Shown here: piece after piece, positions 19,879 to 28,863 of the stretch
How the letters are laid out: the number at the start of each line of letters is the position of its first letter
Position numbering within the stretch: position 1 is the stretch's first letter
From: an uncultured Clostridiaceae bacterium
GTDB taxonomy: Bacteria; Bacillota; Clostridia; TANB77; CAG-508
Length of the DNA: 41,882 nt
Assembly (NCBI GenBank): GCA_930990125.1
Contig: CAKNOI010000009.1
Coordinates: 1-41,882 of the forward strand
Reading direction: 5' to 3'
The notes under the pieces: model-generated
What the model was told of the DNA's origin: nothing
Databases searched by the model: none
Seen by the model: only the letters and a program-made list of their open reading frames with translations
Position numbers and translations under genes: made by a program

Positions 19879-19998
19879 AAGCTGACCTCTCTATGGAAAG
19901 CATTTTCACATAAAAATTACTATTTATCGCTGCTTCCTTCCGGATCTGACGAGGTTCATAGGTTCCTATTGAAATGCTTTCCATACAAAGGTCAGCCT
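19879..19998 (-). ncRNA. ffs: Signal recognition particle RNA (4.5S type)
   Basis: On the minus strand GGCTGACC and GGTCAGCTT close a long hairpin whose arms GTATGGAAAGCATTT and AAATGCTTTCCATA also pair. The apical region contains CAGATCCGGAAGGAAGCAGC, the nearly invariant Ffh-binding loop of bacterial SRP RNA. Length is about 120 nt without an Alu domain. Position just upstream of dnaX is common in Firmicutes. Ends are approximate. Confidence 0.93.
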
Positions 19999-20052
19999 CT
20001 TTTCACTTTCCTTTTGTATTATATCTTGTTTTTAGTATTTACGCAATAGCAT

Positions 20053-20967
20053 TTATACTTTTTTCCCATTTTCTTTTTCTAAATATTCTTTGAGCTTATC
20101 TACTATGTTTCTATCTACGTTTTGGTCAAATTTTCTAGCAAATAAAAATTCCGAATGAATAAGAGGTTCAAAATCCTCTAGACGGTAGATATATGGAGTC
20201 CCTCTTTTCCAGTCAATAGACCTTAAACAAGAATGAAAACTCTCTCTTCTATCAATATCATAAATATCTTTTCGAAATTCAGAATTGTAGGCTAGTGTTT
20301 GCATGAATATCTCATCACAACAATTAGAAAAACGAAAATAAGAAGTAATCTCCTTTTTTTGACTTAATACATATTCTGCAAAAGTATGTGGAATACTTAC
20401 CCAGTTTGCTCCATATTTTATTTCTATGTTTTTTCCCCTTAATCTGTTTACTTTTAATCTTTTTTGTATCCATAAAGAAACTCTTTCTAGTGCTCTGGCA
20501 GGATATGCAATCCATTTTTGTTTTCTTCTTAAATATTCCTGAAAAAAGTGGTATAATTCCATTCTTTCTAAAATATGGTTTTCTTGTATAAATTCATCTT
20601 CGGAAAAATTAATAAATAATTTTCCGTTATTTTCTTCTATTCGCTTGCAAATCGTATTATTCGGCTTAATTGGTAAATCCACTCCAGAAAGGTAATGATA
20701 ATAATCATGTTTTCCTTTTACCGCTTCTTGTAACAAAGCCAGTTCACACTGAATTTGTGAAAAACCTCCCCAATTTACTTTTCTTCTTTTTACCAAATAT
20801 AACTTGGCCTTTTGGGGAATTTTTTGAAGTGCTTCGGTATCTACTCCTTTTGTTTTTTTATCAATATGTAAATAAATCGTATTTCTTTCATCATCTAATA
20901 AATGTAGTAATGTTTCTAGTACATAAAAATTATTATGTGCCATTACTAGATACGCATGTTTTAGCAT
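20053..20967 (-). CDS. GT14-like (core-2/I-branching) glycosyltransferase
   Basis: 304 aa, soluble. It begins AYLVMAHNNFYVLETLL, followed by TIYLHIDKK and HYYHYLSGVDLPIK, the motifs of bacterial members of the beta-1,6-N-acetylglucosaminyl/xylosyl transferase family (Branch). GANWVSIPHTFAEYVL and CCDEIFMQTL complete the family pattern. It probably modifies a surface glycan with a UDP-sugar; donor and acceptor are unknown. Confidence 0.85.
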   Translation of the reverse strand: MLKHAYLVMAHNNFYVLETLLHLLDDERNTIYLHIDKKTKGVDTEALQKIPQKAKLYLVKRRKVNWGGFSQIQCELALLQEAVKGKHDYYHYLSGVDLPIKPNNTICKRIEENNGKLFINFSEDEFIQENHILERMELYHFFQEYLRRKQKWIAYPARALERVSLWIQKRLKVNRLRGKNIEIKYGANWVSIPHTFAEYVLSQKKEITSYFRFSNCCDEIFMQTLAYNSEFRKDIYDIDRRESFHSCLRSIDWKRGTPYIYRLEDFEPLIHSEFLFARKFDQNVDRNIVDKLKEYLEKENGKKV

Positions 20968-20998
20968 ATTTCCCCTCCCTTCTGGAAGATTTTCTTTC

Positions 20999-21754
20999 CT
21001 ATTCTGCTAAACGAATTCTTTTATAAATTAAATTGTCCTTTTCTGTTATATCTTTTGTTGTTGTTCCCTCTGTTAAAATATCACCACTTGGTAAATCTAA
21101 TGTAATATAGGTTTTATAGGCTGCATCTGCTAATTTCATGGTAAGGGCAAAAGATACTTTGCAAGTAATATCTTCTAAAGTAATATTTCCTTTCGTTAAA
21201 ATTCTACCATCATGGATAATTTCTTCTTCTTCGTTAGAAAGATACTCTGCTAAATCTCCATTCTCATAACGAATTGCTAAAACGCCTCCCTGATTTCCTA
21301 TTTGTAAATCCTTCATACTATCTTTGCTAGCACCTTTATACTCTAACCTAGTATCTACCAAATATTCCTCACTATGTACAAATGTCCTTCCTTCTAGGCT
21401 ATTTGGCATATATTTACGAAGACTTCCTAATCGTGGTTCTTGTATTACTTTAAATTCATCTAGAATAATTTTTTGAATATAATCTGTTTTGTCATATTCT
21501 TCGTTTTTGGCAATTTGAATATAGACATCATTATTTTGTACTAAATCAAAAGCCCATTTATTTTCTGTATTTTCTTTTTTTAGCCCCTCTGCTGTACTAA
21601 CAATGGTAATATTATCAATAAAAAAGGGCAAATTGGTTTCTCCTTCTACCTGATATTTTAGAATCATTAAAATAGAAATAATGATAAGTAAACCAATAAC
21701 AGAAATAAATACATAAAATTTAATGGTGTTTTTTTTCGATTCCTCTATCTCCAC
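20999..21754 (-). CDS. Membrane-anchored extracytoplasmic protein of unknown function
   Basis: 251 aa. Short cytoplasmic head, one membrane helix (about 12-30), then a soluble domain outside the cell rich in beta-prone stretches (ITLEDITCKVSFALTMKLA; TYITLDLPSGDILTEG). No Cys motif, lipobox or family I can name. It starts 10 bases after the tadA stop, so it is probably in the same operon. Confidence 0.65.
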   Translation of the reverse strand: MEIEESKKNTIKFYVFISVIGLLIIISILMILKYQVEGETNLPFFIDNITIVSTAEGLKKENTENKWAFDLVQNNDVYIQIAKNEEYDKTDYIQKIILDEFKVIQEPRLGSLRKYMPNSLEGRTFVHSEEYLVDTRLEYKGASKDSMKDLQIGNQGGVLAIRYENGDLAEYLSNEEEEIIHDGRILTKGNITLEDITCKVSFALTMKLADAAYKTYITLDLPSGDILTEGTTTKDITEKDNLIYKRIRLAE

Positions 21755-21764
21755 TTTTCTCCTC

Positions 21765-22224
21765 CTACTTTTTCTGTTTTAACTCTCTTAATTCTTTAAA
21801 AAAAGTTTTTAACATTGTTTTACACTGTTCTTGTAGTAAACCGGTTTCTACCTCTACCTTATGGTTAAACGGGTATTCTAGTAAATTAAGAACCGAACCA
21901 CATGCTCCTGTTTTTTCATCCATAGTTCCAATATAAATTTTTTGGATACGAGATCCGGATAATAGCCCCTGCACACATAGGACAAGGCTCTAGTGTAATA
22001 TACATTTGACAACCTTGTAATCTCCAATTTTGTAACTTTTTTTGTGCCTTTCGAATTGCCAAAATTTCTGCATGGGAAGTGACATCTTGATGGGCTTCTT
22101 TTAAATTATGCGCTTTTGCGATAACTTTCCCATCTTTTACAATCACAGCCCCTACAGGAATTTCTAATTTTTGATACGCTTTTTTTGCTTCTTTTAAAGC
22201 AAGTTTCATAAACTCTTCTTCCAT
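21765..22224 (-). CDS. tadA: tRNA adenosine(34) deaminase, read through a +1 shift at CGG
   Basis: 152 aa after skipping one base at 21955-21957. The zero frame gives the cytidine/deoxycytidylate deaminase core with H51-A-E53 (zinc ligand and catalytic Glu) and P-C81-PMC84 (zinc ligands), and reaches CAGAII at residue 89. Then comes CGG; without a shift the frame runs into RISYPKNLYWNYG-stop, while the +1 frame continues SRIQKIYIGTMDEKTGACGS, the expected TadA sequence. TadA makes inosine at position 34 of tRNA-Arg(ACG), which then reads CGU, CGC and CGA but not CGG. The enzyme is essential in most bacteria, which argues strongly against a dead gene. Confidence 0.92.
21955..21957 (-). other. 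In-frame CGG, +1 recoding site in tadA
   Basis: Codon 90 is CGG after ATT ATC. Skipping C gives GGA TCT CGT ATC (G-S-R-I) in place of R-I-S-Y. The S-R-hydrophobic triplet matches TadA family members. Confidence 0.85.
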
Positions 22225-22263
22225 TTTTTTACCCAGTTAAACTTTAAATTTATATACAATAAA

Positions 22264-22339
22264 TGGTGTACCTAGGTGGACTCGAACCACCATCGCCCGC
22301 TTAGGAGGCGGGTGCTCTATCCTGCTAAGCTATAGATAC
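22264..22339 (-). tRNA. tRNA-Arg(CCU)
   Basis: 76 nt with an encoded CCA end. Acceptor arms GTATCTA / TAGGTAC, anticodon stem CCCGC / GCGGG with loop CTCCTAA giving anticodon CCT, and T arm GGTGG-TTCGAGT-CCACC. It reads AGG and cannot read CGG. It lies between tadA and ttcA. Confidence 0.95.
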
Positions 22340-22485
22340 ATCTGCTTTTATACTATATCAAAAAAATAAACATTTGTAAACCGTTCTATCATTTTTTCCA
22401 TGATCAAAAAAGTATTTTAATCACGTGGACTTTAAATGCGTTCTACTATTAAACAGTAACATGAATATCATTTTTTTCCTACATG

Positions 22486-22514
22486 TTGCAAACCTTTTTA
22501 AAACAGTGTACAAT
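22486..22514 (+). promoter_or_regulatory. Probable promoter of the ttcA-like gene
   Basis: TTGCAA (22486-22491), a 17-base spacer, then TACAAT (22509-22514), about 38 bases before the ATG. Confidence 0.6.
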
Positions 22515-22551
22515 AATACAATAGTATTAGTCTTACAAAGAGGTGTATTTC

Positions 22552-23274
22552 ATGCAAATTCAAAAAATATTAAGTTATATGCGAAAAGCGATTGATGATT
22601 ATTCTATGATACAAGAGGGAGATAAAATAGCAGTAGGACTTTCTGGCGGAAAGGATTCTATTACCATGTTAATGGGTTTAAAAGAATTACAGCGTTTTTA
22701 TCCTCATTCTTTTTCTATTGTTGCTGTTAGTGTAAATCCTGGATTTCCTTTTTTTGATACTGCTTTTTTACAGTCTACCTGTGATACCATCGGGGTAGAA
22801 TATGTGGAAAAAGAAAGTCATATTAAAGAAATTGTCTTTGATATTCGTAAAGAAAAAAATCCATGTTCTTTATGTGCTAATTTAAGAAGAGGTATTTTAA
22901 ATTCTACCGCTATTGAACTTGGGTGCAACAAAATTGCCCTTGGTCATAATGAAGACGATGTGTTAGAGACTTTTTTACTTAATTTACTATATACAGGTAG
23001 CATTTCTACTTTTGCTCCTGTTAGTTATATGGATCGTTCTCAAATTACCCTAATTCGTCCACTTATTTACGCTCCAGAAAAGGAAATTCAAAAATGTATT
23101 CGAAAAAATAACATAGCAGTTATGCCAAAGACTTGTCCAATGGATGGAGTTTCCAAACGTGAAGAAATGAAAGAACTCTTAAAAAGCCTTCGTTTCAATA
23201 TTCCTACCATTCGTGCCAACTTATATGGTGCGATTAAAAGAAGCGATATAAAAGGTTGGAAAATAGAAAAGTAA
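22552..23274 (+). CDS. TtcA/TilS-like PP-loop tRNA-thiolating ATPase
   Basis: 240 aa from the ATG at 22552, with AGAGGTG about six bases upstream. The PP-loop GLSGGKDSITML lies about residues 29-40, and C-SLC-ANLRRG gives the CxxC pair used for an iron-sulfur cluster in TtcA-type enzymes; GHNEDDVLETFLLN and PKTCPMD follow. The family adds sulfur to C32 of some tRNAs. TtcA is the best match, but closely related PP-loop enzymes thiolate other positions. Confidence 0.85.
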   Translation: MQIQKILSYMRKAIDDYSMIQEGDKIAVGLSGGKDSITMLMGLKELQRFYPHSFSIVAVSVNPGFPFFDTAFLQSTCDTIGVEYVEKESHIKEIVFDIRKEKNPCSLCANLRRGILNSTAIELGCNKIALGHNEDDVLETFLLNLLYTGSISTFAPVSYMDRSQITLIRPLIYAPEKEIQKCIRKNNIAVMPKTCPMDGVSKREEMKELLKSLRFNIPTIRANLYGAIKRSDIKGWKIEK

Positions 23275-23287
23275 TGTTGGTATAATG

Positions 23288-23317
23288 GAACAAACCTTAG
23301 TGTTTGTTCTTTTTTTG
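23288..23317 (+). terminator. Terminator of the ttcA-like gene
   Basis: GAACAAAC / GTTTGTTC stem with a six-base loop followed by seven T. Confidence 0.85.
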
Positions 23318-23519
23318 CGCTTTGTTTTTATTTTGTTATTTTAACTACTTCCATTTTTCGCCAAAATTTGTTCATTAAATTAATTTATATTTTTTGAATA
23401 TCCGGCAAAATATTGGAAATACTACATTTAGGAAATTTACTATGCTGTCTTATCGTTCATTATCATTGACCAGTAAGACTGTTATACTTATTTGTAGTGT
23501 TTTATAGGGAGGTCGTAAT

Positions 23520-23873
23520 ATGCGCAGGAAAAAGAAAGAAACAGCCAAAATCAAAATGATTAACAAAGTTGTTGGCAGAAACTTTAGAAAATACAGACGA
23601 GTTGCCGGACTTACCCAAGAATCTATTGCAGAAAAAGCAAATGTAACAATTGAATACCTTTCCAAACTAGAAAATGGAACATATAATGCAAGAGTAACCA
23701 CTATTATTGATTTATGTAGAGCAGTATCTATTACTCCTACACTACTATTAGCAGATTTTTTTACTGATAAATCAAATGGCATTAGTGAGGTTATTTTTGA
23801 AGAAGTAGATAAACTTACCCTAGAAGATCAAAAATTAGCACTGGATTTTATTAAACGTTTGGCACGTGGCTAA
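23520..23873 (+). CDS. Cro/CI-type HTH transcriptional regulator
   Basis: 117 aa with a strongly basic start and an HTH_3 domain at about residues 15-75: FRKYRRVAGLTQESIAEKANVTIEYLSKLENG is split over helix 2 and the recognition helix. A short acidic C-terminal helix follows. The ATG is preceded by GGGAGGT. Autonomous gene with its own terminator; target genes are unknown. Confidence 0.85.
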   Translation: MRRKKKETAKIKMINKVVGRNFRKYRRVAGLTQESIAEKANVTIEYLSKLENGTYNARVTTIIDLCRAVSITPTLLLADFFTDKSNGISEVIFEEVDKLTLEDQKLALDFIKRLARG

Positions 23874-23885
23874 CTATTTTAAAAA

Positions 23886-23914
23886 AGCCCAGCTTTATTT
23901 GCTGGACTTTTTTT
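23886..23914 (+). terminator. Terminator of the HTH gene
   Basis: GCCCAGC / GCTGGAC stem with a seven-base loop followed by a T-run. Confidence 0.8.
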
Positions 23915-23924
23915 ATTGTATAGG

Positions 23925-24014
23925 AAAAATCGCCAGATTTTTGCAATACAACAAGGTTAAGTTTCCTTGGGCTGTGCGGTTTGCAAGGCAAACCTGTACA
24001 TGTGGCGAAGCCAC
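23925..24014. other. Cluster of four perfect hairpins (candidate structured RNA or repeat)
   Basis: Within 90 bases between two convergent genes: AAAAATC/GATTTTT (loop 4), CAAGG/CCTTG (loop 8), GGTTTGC/GCAAACC (loop 3) and GTGGC/GCCAC (loop 3). None is followed by a clear T-run on the pgm side. Strand and role are unknown. Confidence 0.5.
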
Positions 24015-24019
24015 TTTTC

Positions 24020-25741
24020 TTATTGTACCATTTCTTGAATAGCTTTTGTTAACGCTGTTAATTTTTCTTCTGCATCTTCCATAGATGTTCCTTTTACCCC
24101 TGTGTAAAATTTTATTTTAGGTTCTGTTCCGGAAGGTCTTACAGCTACCCATCCATCCTCCTGTAAATCATAGTACAATACATTTGATTTTGGAAGTGTT
24201 ATCTCTATTTTTTCGCCTGTTTTGTAGCATATTCCTTCTTGTGTTTGATAATCTTTTTTAGCAATTACAGCATTTTCTCCTATTTTTTCTATCTTACTGT
24301 TTCTTAGGTTTTCCATCATTTGTTTTATTTTTTCTGCTCCGTCTGCTCCTTTTAAGGTAATAGAAAATAAGCCTTCTTTGTAATATCCATATTTTTCGTA
24401 TATACGCAACATTTGGTCCCATAAGGTAAGCCCTTGTGCTTTATAGTATGCTGCCGCTTCGCAAAGCATTGCTACCGCAGAAATAGCGTCTTTATCCCTT
24501 GCATAAGTACCAATTAAACAACCATAACTCTCTTCATATCCAAATTGGTACGTGTACTCATGAGTTTGTTCTAATAATTTAATTTGTTCTCCAATATACT
24601 TAAATCCGGTTAATACTTCTATTACATGAATTCCATATTCTTTTGCAATCGCTTCTGCTAAGTTAGAAGACACGATAGTTTTAATAAGCACTGCATTTTC
24701 TGGTAAAATACCTTTTTCCTTTTTTTGTGACAAAATATATTCTGCAATTAATAGACCAGACATATTTCCAGTAAATGGCATGTATTCTCCTGTTTTACTG
24801 TTTTTTGCATATACACCAAGTCTATCTGCATCTGGGTCAGTTGCAAGCACAATATCAGCATCTTCTTTTTGAGCAAGTTCCAGTGCCATTTTGAATGCTG
24901 CTTTATCTTCTGGGTTTGGCAATGTTACAGTTGGAAAATCTCCATCTGGCATTTCTTGCTCCTTTACGATAGATACATTGGTAAAACCTAGTTCTTTTAA
25001 AATTCTTTGTACCGGCATTCTTCCTGTTCCATGAAGTGGAGTATAAACAATTTTCATGTCTTTTTCTTTTTGAATTACTTCTGGGTTTAACACTAATTTT
25101 TTTAGTTCTTCCATATAAGCATCATCTATTTCTTTGCCAATAACATGGTATAACCCTTGTTTTACTGCCTCTTCTTTGGATATGGTTTGTATTTGTGCAT
25201 AATCTGTTACTGCATTTACTTCTGCAATAATTTGTTTATCTTTTGGACTTACAATTTGTGCACCGTCTTCCCAGTATACCTTATATCCGTTATACTCTGG
25301 TGGGTTATGACTTGCTGTAATAACAATACCTGCTATTGCTTTTAATTTTCTTACTGCAAAGGATAATTCTGGCACAGGTCTTAAAGAATCAAATACATAA
25401 GTTTTAATTCCGTTTGCATTTAAGCAAAGTGCTGTTTCCTCGCTAAATTCTTTTGACATATGTCTAGAATCATATGCAATAGCCACACCTCTTGCTTCTG
25501 CTTTTTCTTTTTTGATAAAATTAGCCAGTCCTTGTGTTGCTTTTCCTACCGTGTATTTATTCATACGGTTAGTTCCTACACCAATAACACCACGCAAACC
25601 TGCTGTGCCAAACTCTAATGTTTTATAAAATCTATCTTTTATTTCTTCTTCGTTTCCTTGTATTTGGGCTAGCTCTTGTTTAGTTTGTGCATCAAAAAAG
25701 GGGTCTGTAGACCATTTTTGGTATTCTTCTTTATAATCCAT
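24020..25741 (-). CDS. pgm: Phosphoglucomutase / phosphomannomutase
   Basis: 573 aa, the usual size of the Firmicute PgcA-type enzyme. The phosphoserine loop is ITASHNPPEYNG, the metal loop ATDPDADRLGV, the sugar-binding loop FGYEESYG, and the phosphate-binding loop VRPSGTEPKIKFY. It interconverts glucose-6-phosphate and glucose-1-phosphate. It starts 13 bases after the UDP-sugar pyrophosphorylase, so both steps to UDP-glucose are co-transcribed. It contains 13 CGG trinucleotides, all out of frame. Confidence 0.94.
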   Translation of the reverse strand: MDYKEEYQKWSTDPFFDAQTKQELAQIQGNEEEIKDRFYKTLEFGTAGLRGVIGVGTNRMNKYTVGKATQGLANFIKKEKAEARGVAIAYDSRHMSKEFSEETALCLNANGIKTYVFDSLRPVPELSFAVRKLKAIAGIVITASHNPPEYNGYKVYWEDGAQIVSPKDKQIIAEVNAVTDYAQIQTISKEEAVKQGLYHVIGKEIDDAYMEELKKLVLNPEVIQKEKDMKIVYTPLHGTGRMPVQRILKELGFTNVSIVKEQEMPDGDFPTVTLPNPEDKAAFKMALELAQKEDADIVLATDPDADRLGVYAKNSKTGEYMPFTGNMSGLLIAEYILSQKKEKGILPENAVLIKTIVSSNLAEAIAKEYGIHVIEVLTGFKYIGEQIKLLEQTHEYTYQFGYEESYGCLIGTYARDKDAISAVAMLCEAAAYYKAQGLTLWDQMLRIYEKYGYYKEGLFSITLKGADGAEKIKQMMENLRNSKIEKIGENAVIAKKDYQTQEGICYKTGEKIEITLPKSNVLYYDLQEDGWVAVRPSGTEPKIKFYTGVKGTSMEDAEEKLTALTKAIQEMVQ

Positions 25742-25754
25742 CTTTTCTCTCCTT

Positions 25755-27003
25755 TTACTCTTTTATTCCATAAAATGCTTTATAAAGTGCTCTTGCTGTT
25801 TCTGGGCTATCGGTTCCTTCTGCATTTTTTACTGGAGCAAATTCTTCTTCTCTTTTTACTCGCATAATAGCCATTGTATCTATTTTAGAAAATGCGTCAA
25901 ATAAAAAGGTTTCGAATTTATAGGCATTTGGTTTTTCTGCTACTACCCAGTTTCCATTTTCATCTAAATAATCTGACTTTTTAAATGCTTTATGGTAAGG
26001 AAGTTTATTTTTTCCTAATTCTTCTAATACTTGTATATGGAACATATTACACAAAATATGAGATTCTCCATATACTAGTTCTCCGTGAGCTATCTGTAGC
26101 TTCTGCCATTTCTTTTGAAATTTCAGTATATTCAATTACACTAGGTTTTCCATTCTTTTTACAAAATACGCCTACTCTTTCAGAAGGATTTGCTTTTACT
26201 ACACTTTTTCCTGCTGCAAGTGCATTCTTCTTTATCGTAAGACCTATTAAAATTGGGTCTACCATTTTTACTAAAACATTATCCACACCACCAATAAATA
26301 CCCATTTGATGCCATTTTCTTTCATTTGCTCTACTATACCATTTCTGGTCATAGATTCAAACACACCACCATGTCCATCTGCTGCTTCTTTTATGGTTCC
26401 ATCTTCTTTTAATACAATGTGTCCGTTTTCTAAAAGCATAGGAAGTTCTCCTTGCATAAAGAAATGTATACTTTCTTTTGGATAACCAAAATAGTTATGA
26501 CTTTCAAAAAATTGTATGGTTTCTTCGTTATTCTCTTTACTAGTCATTAGATACCAAGGAATCACTACTCCATATTCTTCTTTTGCCTTTTTTAGGGTAT
26601 CGCAAAGAATTTCAAAAATAGACTTATGAGAATCAAGTCCTAAATCAAAGGTCCCTTTTGGTCCTTTATGACCTAGTCTTGTACCTTGTCCACCTGCCAT
26701 GGTAACAGCAGCAAGTTCTCCATTTTTAATGGATTCTACTCCTATTTTTTTATATTCTTCTTTTTCTTCTTTTGTCATTTTCTCTTTATCCACATAAGCA
26801 ATAGGCTCTATCTTTGCCTCTTCTACAGCCACTTCTTTTTTAGCCATTTCATAAAGTTCTTCTAGCTGTTCAAAATCTAATGACAAAATTTGTTTTACTA
26901 ATTTTTCTTTGTTTTCTTGAGACATGGTATCATATTTTATTAGTACCTGCTCTTGATGAAACTTCTTTAGCTTTTCTTTTGCTAATTTCAATTGTTCATC
27001 CAT
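25755..27003 (-). CDS. UDP-sugar pyrophosphorylase (UDPGP family), read through a +1 shift at CGG
   Basis: 415 aa after skipping one base at 26083-26085. The nucleotide-binding loop AGGQGTRLG is at about residues 103-111, then GPKGTFDLG, VPWYLMTSKEN-type and FMQGELPML segments, GHGGVFESM and FIGGVDNVLVKM. The first frame reaches VIEYTEISKEMAEATDSS at CGG; unshifted it stops 12 codons later, shifted it reads GELVYGESHILCNMFHIQ, the expected next motif. The family, like eukaryotic UAP1/UGP, makes UDP-GlcNAc or UDP-glucose from UTP and sugar-1-phosphate. The pgm partner favours UDP-glucose, but UDP-GlcNAc is possible. Confidence 0.9.
26083..26085 (-). other. In-frame CGG, +1 recoding site in the UDP-sugar pyrophosphorylase
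   Basis: Codon 307 is CGG after AGC TCA. Skipping C gives GGA GAA CTA (G-E-L); Asp-x-Gly or a similar turn is usual here in the family. Confidence 0.83.
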
Positions 27004-27154
27004 GTTAAATCTTCCTCCTAAAAATAATTTTTTTCCCCTAAATAAAAGTCTTTTTGGTAGATTTATCTTATATCAAAAAAAGTATTTCGTCAATAGAAAA
27101 AAAACAGGAAGCCCCCAGTGCTTTTCCCCCAAAAATTAAGATTTTATGTAGATA

Positions 27155-27201
27155 TTTGATTAAAAAAGAAGTTGTCCGAAAATAGGACAACCTTCTTTTT
27201 T
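27155..27201 (-). terminator. Terminator of the 184-aa gene
   Basis: AAGAAGTTGTCC and GGACAACCTTCTT form a long stem with A/T runs on both sides, directly after the minus-strand stop at 27205. Confidence 0.8.
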
Positions 27202-27204
27202 TCT

Positions 27205-27759
27205 TTAATTTGCATTTTCCATTGCTTCTGTTTCTTTTCTGTGATATCCTGCGAACATTTCCTCTATTTCTTTTTCTCCGGAGGTGTTTAGCACTTTATC
27301 GTGCATGTCTAAAATAGTGTTGATGTTGTAGTTAAATTGCATTACTTCGTAACAGTTAATTACTTTTACTTTCTTTCCTTTTCCTGCAAGTTTACGAATG
27401 TGCTTTTGCATGTAGTTTTCTATATTGGTATTTACTGCGCCTATGTATTCGTTTGTTCCGTTTACAATAATAATGGTTTCATTATTGTTTTTCATCGCTT
27501 TATCTAATAGTTTTTCTATCTCTTTATAATTTACTAAATTACGTTGTTTCCAATAAATGGCTTTTATTTTTTCTTCATTTTTGGTATGTAATCTGGATAC
27601 TAATTCTGTTACATTTTTCTCTATTTCTTGTTGGAGTATCGTTTCTACATTTACGTTATTTTCGATTTGTTTGTTAATATATGGTAGTAGCATAGTTACC
27701 ATATGCCACTCACTTACATAAAAACTACAAATCTTTTCCAATGTTTCCTGATTACTCAT
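27205..27759 (-). CDS. Protein of unknown function, 184 aa
   Basis: Starts at the ATG 27757-27759 with GGGGGAT about nine bases upstream; a longer upstream reading lacks such a site. Mostly helical. A central segment NNETIIIVNGTNEYIGAVN and KGKKVKVINCYEV suggests an alpha/beta nucleotide-binding-like core after a helical N-terminus. Alone between UDP-sugar metabolism and spoIIR, with its own terminator. I do not recognise the family; MEDS-like sensor proteins were considered but no motif supports this. Confidence 0.6.
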   Translation of the reverse strand: MSNQETLEKICSFYVSEWHMVTMLLPYINKQIENNVNVETILQQEIEKNVTELVSRLHTKNEEKIKAIYWKQRNLVNYKEIEKLLDKAMKNNNETIIIVNGTNEYIGAVNTNIENYMQKHIRKLAGKGKKVKVINCYEVMQFNYNINTILDMHDKVLNTSGEKEIEEMFAGYHRKETEAMENAN

Positions 27760-28183
27760 CTTTTTTATCCCCCTACACTTTCTTTTGTTTACATGGAAGA
27801 TTTTACCATCATGTAATATAATTGTCAAGAAAATTTAATATATTTTTACAAAAACTTTTCGACATATAGCAAGGCTTAGCAAAGCATACTGCTGTAAAAT
27901 ACTGGTATTTCTGTTTTTTTATGGTTCTTTTTTGTAGTTTTTTTGCTGACTTTGTTTTGTAATATTCTTTTCATAAAATTTTGTTTTTTTATGAAAATTT
28001 ATCTTTTTCTACATTTTCTTGCATTTTTAACCATAATGAATACTGTTTCTTTTGTAATATTTCGTTCTTTTGTAGGAATCATGTATATTTTTTTTAATTT
28101 GGTTAATACTTTTATTACAGAAATTTATTTACAATTTAGTAAAGAATTATTTTACATAGAAAATTTATGTTTAGGAGGTAGTG
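27760..28183. other. 424-bp AT-rich intergenic region
   Basis: Between divergent genes. Mostly A/T; I see the leader of spoIIR and no convincing gene. A hydrophobic open frame in it has no ribosome binding site. Only a weak sigma-F-like pair (GTATA ... GGTTAATAC, spacing 13) near 28083-28110. Confidence 0.5.
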
Positions 28184-28849
28184 ATGAAACATTTTTTTAA
28201 ATTTATGAAAAAAAGAAATTGTAAGGTAATTTTCTTTTTATTGTTTTTACTTACATTATATGTTTTTGTGTCTGCTTATTCTTATGTGACTGCAGTGTCT
28301 TCTCAGATAGAAGATAGCGTGTTTCGTCTTCATGTTCTTGCCAATAGCAATTCTAAGGAAGACCAAGACTTAAAGTACAAAGTTCGTGATGCTTTACTAG
28401 AATACATGAATACACTTTGCAAAGATACTACTTCCAAAGAAGAAGCTATGACTATTGCAAAAGAACATGAGCAAGATTTTTATCAAATTGCAAAAAATAT
28501 TATTTCTGAAAATGGTTTTTCTTATGATGTCAATATTCAAATTGGAAATTTTCCTTTTCCAACCAAACAATATGGAGACATTTCCCTACCAGCTGGCAAC
28601 TATGATGCCTTACGTGTAGAGATTGGCGATGGTATTGGGCAAAATTGGTGGTGTGTCATGTTCCCTCCTTTGTGTTTTGTTGATATTACATCTGGAATTG
28701 TTCCAGAAGAATCCAAAGAAAAAATGCAAGATAATTTATCGGATGAAGAATATAATCTTATTTCTGAAACAGAAACAGTAGGGTTTAAGTTAAAATTTCG
28801 TTTGATTGAATTTTTCCAAAATAGTAACTTGTTTACTGCTAAACAATAA
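28184..28849 (+). CDS. spoIIR: Stage II sporulation protein R
   Basis: 221 aa from the ATG at 28184, with AGGAGGT eight bases upstream. N-terminal membrane helix or signal (about 13-35), then FRLHVLANSNSKEDQDLKYKVRDALL, the family signature, and the NWWCVMFPPLCFVD motif. SpoIIR is secreted from the forespore and activates SpoIIGA, which processes pro-sigma-E in the mother cell. Good evidence that the organism sporulates. Confidence 0.95.
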   Translation: MKHFFKFMKKRNCKVIFFLLFLLTLYVFVSAYSYVTAVSSQIEDSVFRLHVLANSNSKEDQDLKYKVRDALLEYMNTLCKDTTSKEEAMTIAKEHEQDFYQIAKNIISENGFSYDVNIQIGNFPFPTKQYGDISLPAGNYDALRVEIGDGIGQNWWCVMFPPLCFVDITSGIVPEESKEKMQDNLSDEEYNLISETETVGFKLKFRLIEFFQNSNLFTAKQ

Positions 28850-28863
28850 GACATTTTGGAAAT

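Noticed and set aside
28083-28110. Sigma-F promoter of spoIIR
   Set aside because: GTATA and GGTTAATAC are present, but the spacing of 13 is too short for a confident call.
27943-28200. Hydrophobic 85-aa open frame before spoIIR
   Set aside because: Random AT-rich Phe/Leu/Ile translation, non-ATG start, no ribosome binding site, overlaps spoIIR.
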